From a virus, in IMG/VR virus record IMGVR_UViG_3300008448_000114, positions 1 to 53,958 of that record: 53,958 nt of DNA. One strand, 5' to 3'. The position numbers and the translations under genes are program-made. Shown in pieces: positions 27,440 through 35,056 of this stretch; positions within the stretch are counted from its first letter, which is position 1; each line of letters starts with the position of its first letter. The notes under the pieces were generated by a model. That model had not been told where the DNA came from, did no database searches, and worked only from the letters and a program-made list of their open reading frames with translations.

Positions 27440-28414
27440 TTATTCAGAAACTACGTTTTTAAGGGTTTCGTAAAATTCGTTAGCTTCCTTCGTTTTTGTC
27501 ATCGCAAACTCGGTAATAGACTCATACGCCTTCTTACCCAAAGGAATCTCACAAATCACCGCACCATCCTTCCAGCAGGCATATCCTTTCTTCGTAGATA
27601 CATCAATATGCCCATCGTCAATCCCTTTCTTTACAAAGAACTGAACTTTGGAGATAGTGGTTCCGGCAGACTTCATGAAAGCGTCAGGATTAGCACCGGC
27701 CTTATTAGCGTACTCTACACGTACTTTAGCTATCGTTTTCTGCTCTCCGTACTCGTTTGTCATACCAATGCCTAAGTACTGGGCATGAATCATCATATCC
27801 TCTACAGAAGCGTTCATAGAGAAGTTAATAGCCCTTAATCTTGCTTCTTCTTTTTTCAGCTCATTAGATTCGTTTTCTGCTGTATTTACAAGGGTATATC
27901 TTGCTTTCTTATTACGCATACGGTTCTCCTTCTTATCGTAATCGTCGCTGTTAAGTAAGAAGTTCAACAGCGTTCTATTGGTACGAGGAACGCGCAGTAT
28001 CCCATTGTTAAAGATAATATCCTGCTTGTTACGCTGGATGTACTGAGGAGTAAACCCTTCCTGCTCATCCATCCAAATAGAACTTGCTCCACGGATAAGA
28101 CGAATCGTTCTTACGGAGTTGCTTTGTACGTCAAATACAGGCATCTCATTCACCAAAGACTCATAAGACTTAGGCTTAACATCAGATGGCAATAACAGCT
28201 TAAAGACGTACATATCCGGCTCTTTCTGTTGCACCTTAATCTTTTCTTCTGTCCTCTTAATCATGCGTTTTAGCTGTAAAGAATCATCATCTTCAAATTC
28301 TTTAATAGTAGCTTGAGAGGTTGTTCTCTCTTGAGTAACAGCACCTGTGCTGTCATCAAATGCGTTCAATACGGGTAGTTGAACTTGTTGTTTTACCTGT
28401 TTTTTCTCTGACAT
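27440..28414 (-). CDS. Conserved-type structural protein after the capsid gene, 324 aa
   Basis: The ATG at 28414 (MSEKKQVKQQVQLPVLNAF) is preferred because the longer frame would start inside a terminator-promoter unit. Residues 1-75 are polar and probably disordered. The middle has mixed alpha/beta text (RTIRLIRGASSIWMDEQEGFTP, FNNGILRVPRTNRTLLNFLL) and a charged helix (KKEEARLRAINFSMNAS). No membrane span or catalytic motif is evident. It is a single-gene unit with its own promoter element and a terminator after it. In related phages a gene at this place encodes a virion protein of unknown role. Confidence 0.65.
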   Translation of the reverse strand: MSEKKQVKQQVQLPVLNAFDDSTGAVTQERTTSQATIKEFEDDDSLQLKRMIKRTEEKIKVQQKEPDMYVFKLLLPSDVKPKSYESLVNEMPVFDVQSNSVRTIRLIRGASSIWMDEQEGFTPQYIQRNKQDIIFNNGILRVPRTNRTLLNFLLNSDDYDKKENRMRNKKARYTLVNTAENESNELKKEEARLRAINFSMNASVEDMMIHAQYLGIGMTNEYGEQKTIAKVRVEYANKAGANPDAFMKSAGTTISKVQFFVKKGIDDGHIDVSTKKGYACWKDGAVICEIPLGKKAYESITEFAMTKTKEANEFYETLKNVVSE

Positions 28415-28430
28415 ATTACTTTGTTTGATA

Positions 28431-28469
28431 CAAATATATAAAAAAGCCCTCAATTTAAAAAAAGAGGGC
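28431..28469 (-). terminator. Terminator (third in tandem) overlapping a TATATTTG element
   Basis: GCCCTC pairs with GAGGGC (28469-28464 with 28451-28446) and six T follow, merging into TATATTTG at 28438-28431. The start codon of the 324-residue gene is 16 bases further on. This is the last of three intrinsic terminators between the capsid gene and that gene. Confidence 0.7.
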
Positions 28470-28504
28470 GATGATTAACTCTAAACAAAACTTTATGAGA
28501 TACG

Positions 28505-28556
28505 CAAATATACGATTATATACGAAACAAAAACCCCCGAGTATAAACAAGGGGGG
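28505..28556 (-). terminator. Terminator (second in tandem) with TTTG and TATATTTG elements
   Basis: CCCCC(C) and GGGGG (28556-28534) form a hairpin. It is followed by TTTTTGTTT, whose TTTG (28531-28528) could act as a -33 box for TATATTTG at 28512-28505 with a 15-base spacer. Any transcript from it would meet the next terminator about 50 bases later. A related hairpin with the shared middle CAAGTA/GAGTA...AAACAAGG lies at 40962-40985. Confidence 0.6.
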
Positions 28557-28645
28557 CCAGTAATAGAAAACAGGTAAATCCAATGCTGTAAAATTACTCC
28601 TATATCAACTATTATTTCAATCTATCAATCAACACATAGCAAAAG

Positions 28646-28667
28646 AAAAACCCCTCTTTTGGAGGGG
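28646..28667 (-). terminator. Terminator of the major capsid gene
   Basis: CCCCTC pairs with GAGGGG around a five-base loop at 28667-28651 and five T follow leftwards. It stands 25 bases after the capsid stop codon and is a strong classical intrinsic terminator. Confidence 0.85.
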
Positions 28668-28691
28668 CCTTCTTTCTATGCTTAGTTAAGA

Positions 28692-30056
28692 TTAAGCACT
28701 GATACGAACGAAGCGGTTTGCACCGAATACGCGCAGACCTGCATAACACAGGTGGTGTACGTTCAGTTCAGCCACATCGCTGGTAGGACTCTTAGCGAAA
28801 GCACCAGTTTCCCAAATATGAAGGTCTTTACCATTCACGTTGTTGTAAGTGATTTCGATTGAGTTGTAACGCTCTCCAGTTTGAGGGTCTTTACCTTGAG
28901 CCATCGGAACCACGATACCGTAGTTTTTGTACTGATGGTCAGCAGGAGTAGCACCATAAACAGCTTCAGGAGAGAACGGCAGGTACTTCTTAATGTGGAA
29001 GGTATAACCATCCATAGTGATAGAACCGAAACCGTACATAGCAGCAGCTTCTTTGCTACCACCTACAGTACCCCAAAGGATAGCACCGGCATCGTACAGG
29101 TCGAACAGTTCGTCATCCAACTCTTGACGTAAGAAAACGTCAGCAAGAAGGTGATTCTCCATAGAACCTCCGTTGAAATCCAAAGCACGAGTTACTTCGT
29201 GAAGCTTAGCTCTGTCTAAAGAACCAGCAGTATAAGATACGCCAGTACCACGGTTTTCGATTTGATTCAGAAGACCGATAGTGTTCTTAGAAGTAGCAGA
29301 AGCGTTTGTGTTAGTAACGTCTTTACCGAACATCAGAGTAAACTCTTTGTTGTTCATATAACGCTTAACAGCTTCGTCAAGACCTTTGTAAGAGTAGTTC
29401 TCACCAAACCAGATTTCTTCAATCATAGCACGGTCAGTTACTCTCCAGTCTTCACGGATTTCAGAAACGTAGTTCAGAACTTCTTCAACGCGGGGAATCA
29501 GAGCATCTCCTTTAGAAGAAGCTTCACCTACCGCAGCTTGTCCACGGAAGAGAATCCACTCGTTAGCATCCAAACGACCATCAACAGCAGCAGACTCAAA
29601 TTGTTGAGTAGAGCTAAGAGGGCGTACAGTTGCCTGGTGAGCGCCAGCAGAAGTTTTATCAACTGAAACTACTTTACCTTGAATACCGGTAGAAGCGATT
29701 TCAACGATTTCACCAACACGAATAGGAGATTTAGAACCGCTATCGTAGTGAGAGCCGGAAGTCAAAGTGAAAGTAACAGCAGAACCATTGGTTGCGCCAG
29801 TTACGTTAGCTTGAACCTGAACAGCTTGGTGCATTTTACCCAAATCTTCCCAGTGACGGATAGTTTGAGATTTCACCTGTCCTTTAAACCCAAGCATTTC
29901 CAACAGCATAGTGTAGTTTTGAGCACCATACTTGCTGATGAATTTAGGGTAGTACTGAGGCTTTAAGATACTAAGGTCACTAACGATGCCTCTCGTTAGG
30001 CCTGCGCCAGGATTTACAAACGCTGACGGTTTCTCTGAGGCTGAATTGTATGCCAT
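28692..30056 (-). CDS. Major capsid protein, 454 aa
   Basis: Position after portal and scaffold, a strong terminator behind it and the content support a HK97-fold major capsid protein of the crAss-like/Bacteroidota podovirus kind. Visible segments are GIVSDLSILKPQYYPKFISKYG near the N-terminus, an Ig-like insertion of about residues 80-150 (GSAVTFTLTSGSHYD), then VTDRAMIEEIWFGENYSYKGLDEAVKRY and a C-terminal HIWETGAFAKSPTSDVAELNVHH strand. The codons are noticeably more GC-rich and regular than in neighbours, as expected for the most highly translated gene. The start follows an A-rich leader 26 bases from the scaffold stop. Confidence 0.85.
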   Translation of the reverse strand: MAYNSASEKPSAFVNPGAGLTRGIVSDLSILKPQYYPKFISKYGAQNYTMLLEMLGFKGQVKSQTIRHWEDLGKMHQAVQVQANVTGATNGSAVTFTLTSGSHYDSGSKSPIRVGEIVEIASTGIQGKVVSVDKTSAGAHQATVRPLSSTQQFESAAVDGRLDANEWILFRGQAAVGEASSKGDALIPRVEEVLNYVSEIREDWRVTDRAMIEEIWFGENYSYKGLDEAVKRYMNNKEFTLMFGKDVTNTNASATSKNTIGLLNQIENRGTGVSYTAGSLDRAKLHEVTRALDFNGGSMENHLLADVFLRQELDDELFDLYDAGAILWGTVGGSKEAAAMYGFGSITMDGYTFHIKKYLPFSPEAVYGATPADHQYKNYGIVVPMAQGKDPQTGERYNSIEITYNNVNGKDLHIWETGAFAKSPTSDVAELNVHHLCYAGLRVFGANRFVRISA

Positions 30057-30082
30057 TTTTGTGAGATTTTAAATTTTAAAAA

Positions 30083-31201
30083 TTAAGTGTTACCAAAAAA
30101 GAAGTTTACCATTTCATCTTGCGAAGCTTGCTGCTCGTCTGGTAAACGCCTACTTACCGATTCCTGGAAGTTAGCGTTCTTCAAACCCTTAACGAAAAAT
30201 GACTTTGCCTGATTTACAGCCTGACTTACGTGTGCTTCAACAATCTTATCAAAGTTCTCCAACACGTAGAGGTCGTGAGCTATGGACTCTGTATCAAAGT
30301 CTCCATTCTCGTCAATGTAGCGCGGCATAAAGTAGTCCTGTAATGTAAAGTTCTCCATCTTATCTTTCAGTGAAGCCTTTTCGTTGGCATCAATGACATA
30401 AGTCGTATTGAACTCTAACTCACTGTCCTTGTACTTGCTTTCAAAACCTACAATTTCATCAATGGTTGCAGGAATCGCTTGCATGTACTTGTCTCTGAAC
30501 TCCTTGATTGCCGCCTCTTCAGCTTCATTTGAAACCGCCTGTTGCTGTTGAGGAGCGCTCGTTTGAATATCCGGTAAAACTATCTCCTGCTTTTTGCTGT
30601 TCAAGAACTCTTTCGCCTCCTTTAAGTCCTTCTTCTTCAAACGCTCCATGTTGATTTTCTCACGCTCAAACTTCTTCTTCTCTTTTGCAATCTCCTCTGG
30701 AGTGTCTAAATCCTCATCAATATCCGGCTCTTGAACACCGTACTTAAAGTTGAACTCATCATCTACTTCCTCGCTTGACAGCTCAGGGTTTTCTTGCCTT
30801 ATCTTAAGTTTAAGCACATCGTCTGCGCTCATCTTATCAAGTGAAGCAAGTTGTTGCTGTTGCTGATACACGTTTACTACCTCATCTATCTTTCCTTCCT
30901 TTAAGTACTCGAATACTTTCTTTGCAGTATCATTAGCAAAATTAATCTCTTGATTAACAGGTTTATCAGCTAATTGAAGTAATTCATCAACACTTTTAAA
31001 TTTTCCGCCTGTTCTTTCTGCTAAAAGGGCTTCAAAGTCTATACCTGTTGAAGAATCATTGTTTGCTGTTTGCGAATCAGAAACTGATTGCTGTTGTTGT
31101 TGAGGTTCTGCCGGCTGAGATTGTGGCTGTCCTTGCGGTGCTTCGCCCATCTCACCAGACGTGATTAAATCCTCAAACATCGAAGATGTTGAATTACTCA
31201 T
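30083..31201 (-). CDS. Capsid scaffolding protein, 372 aa
   Basis: The composition is that of phage scaffolds: a Gln/Ser/Pro-rich disordered N-terminus (QGQPQSQPAEPQQQQQ), a long acidic coiled-coil region (EEIAKEKKKFEREKINMERLKKKDLKEAKEF at about residues 165-195) and a C-terminal helix likely to bind capsid protein. It immediately precedes the capsid gene and follows the portal block. No protease motif is visible, so it does not look like a protease-scaffold fusion. The assignment rests on composition and gene order. Confidence 0.8.
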   Translation of the reverse strand: MSNSTSSMFEDLITSGEMGEAPQGQPQSQPAEPQQQQQSVSDSQTANNDSSTGIDFEALLAERTGGKFKSVDELLQLADKPVNQEINFANDTAKKVFEYLKEGKIDEVVNVYQQQQQLASLDKMSADDVLKLKIRQENPELSSEEVDDEFNFKYGVQEPDIDEDLDTPEEIAKEKKKFEREKINMERLKKKDLKEAKEFLNSKKQEIVLPDIQTSAPQQQQAVSNEAEEAAIKEFRDKYMQAIPATIDEIVGFESKYKDSELEFNTTYVIDANEKASLKDKMENFTLQDYFMPRYIDENGDFDTESIAHDLYVLENFDKIVEAHVSQAVNQAKSFFVKGLKNANFQESVSRRLPDEQQASQDEMVNFFFGNT

Positions 31202-31221
31202 TGTTTTCTATTTTATTGTTA

Positions 31222-31353
31222 TTAATACTTGGTCTTACCTTTCATCTTACCCATAGCAGTGTTTGCTTTTTTGGATACAGGTGAGGCTTTACCTTGCTTT
31301 TTTGCCATTTTCTCTTGCATTGCTTTAAATGCTTCGTTCTTTTTTGCTTTCAT
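31222..31353 (-). CDS. Very small Lys-rich protein, 43 aa
   Basis: The frame runs MKAKKNEAFKAMQEKMAKKQG to KMKGKTKY and is almost all Lys, Ala, Met and Gly. The ATG follows an A-rich leader (AATAAAAACAAAATAAA), which supports translation. It sits in a group of five short, strongly basic genes between portal and scaffold. A DNA-binding or capsid-interior role is plausible but only inferred from charge. Confidence 0.55.
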   Translation of the reverse strand: MKAKKNEAFKAMQEKMAKKQGKASPVSKKANTAMGKMKGKTKY

Positions 31354-31384
31354 TTTATTTTGTTTTTATTAATTACGAAGATAC

Positions 31385-31774
31385 TTATTTTCTGAATCTT
31401 GCTGTCTTTTTTGCAACAGATTTTGGTTGGCTTACGAATTGCTTACCCTCTTTATTTCCTTCTGCCTTTGCTTTATTAGTAGCTGATTTCTCAGATGATG
31501 ACAATGCAGCCCAAGCAGCTTTAGGTAAATACCTACGCTTACCTTCTGATGGTTTGCCGGATGATGTAGTCCACTCCTGCTTACTCCATTTAGATAAGCT
31601 GTTAGATTCTGACTTAGCCCCTTTATATCCACCTCCTGCATCCTTGTATCTTTTAACAGCTATCTGTGCTTTGCGAGCTGACCACTCTCCACTATCGCCT
31701 CCTTTGCTTCCACTTTTAACAGATGCAACTATTCTTTTCCAAAGTCCTGGATTTGTTTTTGTAGCAGTACTCAT
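31385..31774 (-). CDS. DUF5872-like basic protein, 129 aa
   Basis: The text TNPGLWKRIVASVKSGSKGGDSGEWSARKAQIAVKRYKDAGGGY, followed by SLSKWSKQEW, RYLPKAAWAAL, ATNKAKAEG and KQFVSQPKSVAKKT, matches a small basic family known to me as DUF5872. It occurs in phages, giant viruses and some algae, and its function is unknown. The protein is rich in Lys, Trp and Gly and may bind nucleic acid. It lies between another basic family member and the 43-residue gene. The family name is from memory; the repeating motif pattern is visible. Confidence 0.7.
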   Translation of the reverse strand: MSTATKTNPGLWKRIVASVKSGSKGGDSGEWSARKAQIAVKRYKDAGGGYKGAKSESNSLSKWSKQEWTTSSGKPSEGKRRYLPKAAWAALSSSEKSATNKAKAEGNKEGKQFVSQPKSVAKKTARFRK

Positions 31775-31787
31775 AAATTATTGATTA

Positions 31788-32081
31788 TCACCATTTTACA
31801 CGATTCGCCCAGTAGGCCGCGCTCATCTTTCCTTTATTGATATTACGTGCGTGTCTTGCTTTAAATGATGCTCTCTTTTTCTTCATGCGCTCAGACTCTC
31901 CAGCTTTAGGTTTGCCGGCAGTTTCTGCTCCTTGCTCCCCGAACCGTATTGTCTTTACTTGACTGCCTTCTTTAGCAACTACAATATGTGATTTCTTTGG
32001 ATGATTAGGAGTACGTTTAGGTTTATTATATCCCGATACTCCTGCTCTTTCAAGTCTTGAATCTTTCTTTATAAATGGCAT
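31788..32081 (-). CDS. DUF6321-like basic protein, 97 aa
   Basis: The protein reads RAGVSGYNKPKRTPNHPKKSHIVVAKEG, then IRFGEQGAETAGKPKAG, ESERMKKKRASFKARHARN and a final KMSAAYWANRVKW. This is a compact pattern shared by a widespread phage family (DUF6321, name from memory) of unknown function, typically encoded in the head gene cluster. It is strongly basic (Lys, Arg, His). The gene stands two bases after the stop of its upstream neighbour. A structural or DNA-contacting role in the capsid is an inference. Confidence 0.7.
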   Translation of the reverse strand: MPFIKKDSRLERAGVSGYNKPKRTPNHPKKSHIVVAKEGSQVKTIRFGEQGAETAGKPKAGESERMKKKRASFKARHARNINKGKMSAAYWANRVKW

Positions 32082-32082
32082 A

Positions 32083-32469
32083 TTATTTAACTTTTTTAAC
32101 CAGTCTTGGTTTTGTAATAGTTTCGTAAAGTTCTCCTTTTCTTTTTTGTTTTGGTATTATTCTACTTGCAAATTCAGCAGCTAAAGCTTGGGCTGCTGGT
32201 ATATAAGGAGTTGCAACTGAAGCTATAGGCATCATTGACATCATTGCCCCACCAACTCCAACAGCTAAAGACCTTAATAATCTTTCTTTTTTCTTTGCTG
32301 TTTGCTGTTTAATAAATTCAGGAGTATTAAAATCAGCACCATCTTCTTCAGCCTGTCTTTTTTTAGCCTCAAATAATGATTTTGCTTTTGCCTTTTCTAC
32401 ATCTGTTCTGGTATCTTGACTAATTGTAGCCATTTTACCACCACCATTATTTTTTTTCTTTAATGGCAT
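32083..32469 (-). CDS. Basic protein with hydrophobic middle, 128 aa
   Basis: The first six residues, MPLKKK, are shared with the 52-residue gene just upstream, suggesting a common short anchor or recent duplication of the 5' end. A charged helix (VEKAKAKSLFEAKKRQAEED) is followed by a hydrophobic stretch at about residues 69-95 (LAVGVGGAMMSMMPIASVATPYI) and a basic tail. This could be a membrane segment or a buried helix. No family was recognised. It is part of the basic gene group between portal and scaffold. Confidence 0.65.
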   Translation of the reverse strand: MPLKKKNNGGGKMATISQDTRTDVEKAKAKSLFEAKKRQAEEDGADFNTPEFIKQQTAKKKERLLRSLAVGVGGAMMSMMPIASVATPYIPAAQALAAEFASRIIPKQKRKGELYETITKPRLVKKVK

Positions 32470-32474
32470 ATTAT

Positions 32475-32633
32475 TTAACTTTTTTCTTCCATTTTAGAAT
32501 CCTCTTCCTCCTCATCTTCATCTTCTCCCATATCCTCCATCTCTTTCAGAGCTTTATATAAGGCCATAAATTTAGCCATTTCTAAAGCTGTTAAGCTATA
32601 CTTCTTGTCTTTGCTTTTTTTCTTTAATGGCAT
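32475..32633 (-). CDS. Small charged protein, 52 aa
   Basis: The product starts MPLKKKSKDKKYSLTAL and ends in an extremely acidic stretch (GEDEDEEEEDSKMEEK), with a helix in between (MAKFMALYKALKEMED). It begins two bases from the portal stop and five bases before the 128-residue gene's start. The split basic head and acidic tail resembles small chaperone or scaffold helpers, but nothing more specific can be said. Its A-rich context and tight packing support that it is real. Confidence 0.6.
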   Translation of the reverse strand: MPLKKKSKDKKYSLTALEMAKFMALYKALKEMEDMGEDEDEEEEDSKMEEKS

Positions 32634-32634
32634 A

Positions 32635-35025
32635 TTACTGATTTTGTTGTTGTTGCATCATTTGATTCTGCATCATTTGTTGTTGTGCTGCATCATTCTC
32701 ATCTACCATACCTTGTAGCTCATCTACCTGGTCAGGAGTAATACCTTGTTGTGCTAAAAACTCCATCTGAGCCTGTTGTTGCTGTTGTGCTAACGCCTGC
32801 TCTTCCATCTGCTTCTGACGAGCCTTCTCAGCAAAATACCCATCCACTATATCCTTCACATATCCAGTAAGTTCTTTACCCTCCTTGAATGACATCAACA
32901 GCACATCATGTACAAATTTCTGCATATTTTCGTCATTCTTAAATCTTGATGACGATTCATCAATCATTACCTGCATCTTAGCCTTAGCCTCCTCAATAGC
33001 AGCATCTGCCTGCATCTTAGCCTGTGCTGAACGTTCTTGTATCTGTGCGTTCATCTCCGAGTTCTGCTGAGCCTTCTGCATCTCGGTTTGCATGCGTTTG
33101 TTCTTAGCTCTTGTAAGATACAACTCCTGCAACTTCACATTGTCAAGCCTTCTGATTTTAAACGCATCATCAAAGTCAATCATGTTATTTGATATAGCGT
33201 TGTTTGTCATCGACTCAACATAAGCCTTTTCAACATCATCAGGAAGCATCTCTATCTTAAACTCAAAGAACATATTCGCAAGCTCTTTATTGCCGAAGAA
33301 CTCACGATACGCTGTACCACCATACACCACAGAATCATGAAGCAAGATGCCTATTTTCGAAAGCGTCTGCTCAGTAATCTCCAAATAAGAGTCATAGATA
33401 AAATCAGTAGCATTGTTAGATTCGCGGATTTGAGATTCTAAAACACCTAATCCCATCTTGGGATTAACACTTGAGCCTTCCCTGTATTCATTGATACCTA
33501 CCTCATCACGTATCTTAGCCACATAGAAATTATAGACCTGTATAGACGCATTAATTTGGTTAATATTACCAATATTTGGTAATTCATTAATCGGCAAAGA
33601 CCTTCTTTCACCATCCTCATCTACACTATTGTAATATATGTTACCAGTCTGGTCGTAAACCCTTTGAATCTCAAGAGGCTTGACTTGTCCTTGACCTAAA
33701 TCTACTTCCTTCAATCCGGATATGTCAACAGCAATACCAGATGGTCTCATCTTAGCTATTAGTTGCTGTATCTTCATGTGGGTAAGCGTAATCATACGAA
33801 CCGAAGAACTAATCCTTTCAGCAAGAGGGGTATTATTCATACCTATGTTATTAGGCATATACACCGAATAGCTGAAGTAAGCTTTAGACAGCTCTTTAGG
33901 ATTAGAAGGTCTAATCATAGGACTGTTAGGCTGGAACTTCAGCAAACGATTTGATTGAGGAAGATACACACCTGCGTATATAACCTCCATCTCTTTCTGT
34001 ATAACCAATTTATCCTCTCCTACGTTCTCAGGTCTTCCCTTCTTGCGTTCTACATACTTTCTGTTCTCCCTGTTCTTCTCTACCCAAAACATTGGTCTAA
34101 CGGTCTTCGCCTCAAAGAACAGCACCTCTATGGCATAATCGTCATAAGGTCTTGAACCAGGATTCATGTACTCATTCTTCCACTTAAACGTATATGGGCT
34201 AACGCAATCCTTAGATGTCTTAGCTATTTCAAATAGTTGTTCTTCTGTAAGTCCAAATCTCTTACGCAATTCGTACAACTTCATCGACTTACGATGCCCC
34301 ATAACTGACGCATCTGCCATATCGTTCCTCTCTGAATAAGAACAGAAAAAGTCTATCGGATTGATAGCTTCTACGATTACTGTTCCGTCTCCGTCAGCTC
34401 TTGTATAAGTGACTCCATATCCTCCATCTCTAATGTGGCAGAGTAGATTACGTTTAATGTCATTCCAGTTGTTGTTGTGCAGTACCATTGATGCACCTCG
34501 CTCCATGAGTATCTCTTCGGGAGTTCTGTAATCAACGTTGAAGAAGATGTCCAGTTCGTCATAACTTTCAGGTTCAAAAGTTTCTCTGTTTTTATACGTT
34601 CCTAATGCCTCATCAGCCATCTTATTAAACTCAGGCTCAAGCATACGGAACTCAGCCATAGCCTTATCATACTTCTTCTTTTTTATGCTAACAGGGTCAA
34701 CAGCAGTACATCTTGGCTTCTCTCCTCTTTTCATAAAACCACCAATAAGCACCTCCATGAATTTAGGTGCAATCATTGGAGGAGTCCAGTCAAGGTTGAC
34801 ATAAGACTGCTTGCCATCTATATTAAGAAACTGCATGTAGTCTCTCATGTCCTGCCTTCCTGTGGACAGCTTCATGTTCTTAGCTATCTCTACGTTTCTT
34901 TTCTCAAAGTATTCATTACTAACAATAGAATGAACATACTTAGCCATTTTCTCACCAAGTTCGGCATCAGAAACGCCATCCAGGTTGAGCTGAAACTGCA
35001 ATGTTGGATTATAAAATGGAGTCAA
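32635..35025 (-). CDS. Portal protein, 796 aa
   Basis: Length and position directly downstream of TerL fit the large portals (about 750-850 residues) of crAss-like phages. Visible are a long mixed N-terminal half, a wing/stem region with PNNIGMNNTPLAERISSSVRMITLTHMKIQQLIAKM, a conserved-looking EVGINEYREGSSVNPKMGLGVLESQIRESNNAT segment (from about residue 515), and a Gln-rich coiled barrel at the C-terminus (repeated AQQQQQ, MMQQQQN). The C-terminal barrel and Gln tail would project into the capsid. The assignment is mainly by order, size and layout. Confidence 0.8.
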   Translation of the reverse strand: MTPFYNPTLQFQLNLDGVSDAELGEKMAKYVHSIVSNEYFEKRNVEIAKNMKLSTGRQDMRDYMQFLNIDGKQSYVNLDWTPPMIAPKFMEVLIGGFMKRGEKPRCTAVDPVSIKKKKYDKAMAEFRMLEPEFNKMADEALGTYKNRETFEPESYDELDIFFNVDYRTPEEILMERGASMVLHNNNWNDIKRNLLCHIRDGGYGVTYTRADGDGTVIVEAINPIDFFCSYSERNDMADASVMGHRKSMKLYELRKRFGLTEEQLFEIAKTSKDCVSPYTFKWKNEYMNPGSRPYDDYAIEVLFFEAKTVRPMFWVEKNRENRKYVERKKGRPENVGEDKLVIQKEMEVIYAGVYLPQSNRLLKFQPNSPMIRPSNPKELSKAYFSYSVYMPNNIGMNNTPLAERISSSVRMITLTHMKIQQLIAKMRPSGIAVDISGLKEVDLGQGQVKPLEIQRVYDQTGNIYYNSVDEDGERRSLPINELPNIGNINQINASIQVYNFYVAKIRDEVGINEYREGSSVNPKMGLGVLESQIRESNNATDFIYDSYLEITEQTLSKIGILLHDSVVYGGTAYREFFGNKELANMFFEFKIEMLPDDVEKAYVESMTNNAISNNMIDFDDAFKIRRLDNVKLQELYLTRAKNKRMQTEMQKAQQNSEMNAQIQERSAQAKMQADAAIEEAKAKMQVMIDESSSRFKNDENMQKFVHDVLLMSFKEGKELTGYVKDIVDGYFAEKARQKQMEEQALAQQQQQAQMEFLAQQGITPDQVDELQGMVDENDAAQQQMMQNQMMQQQQNQ

Positions 35026-35056
35026 GTTATGTATTATTTTATCAAAAATACGAAAT

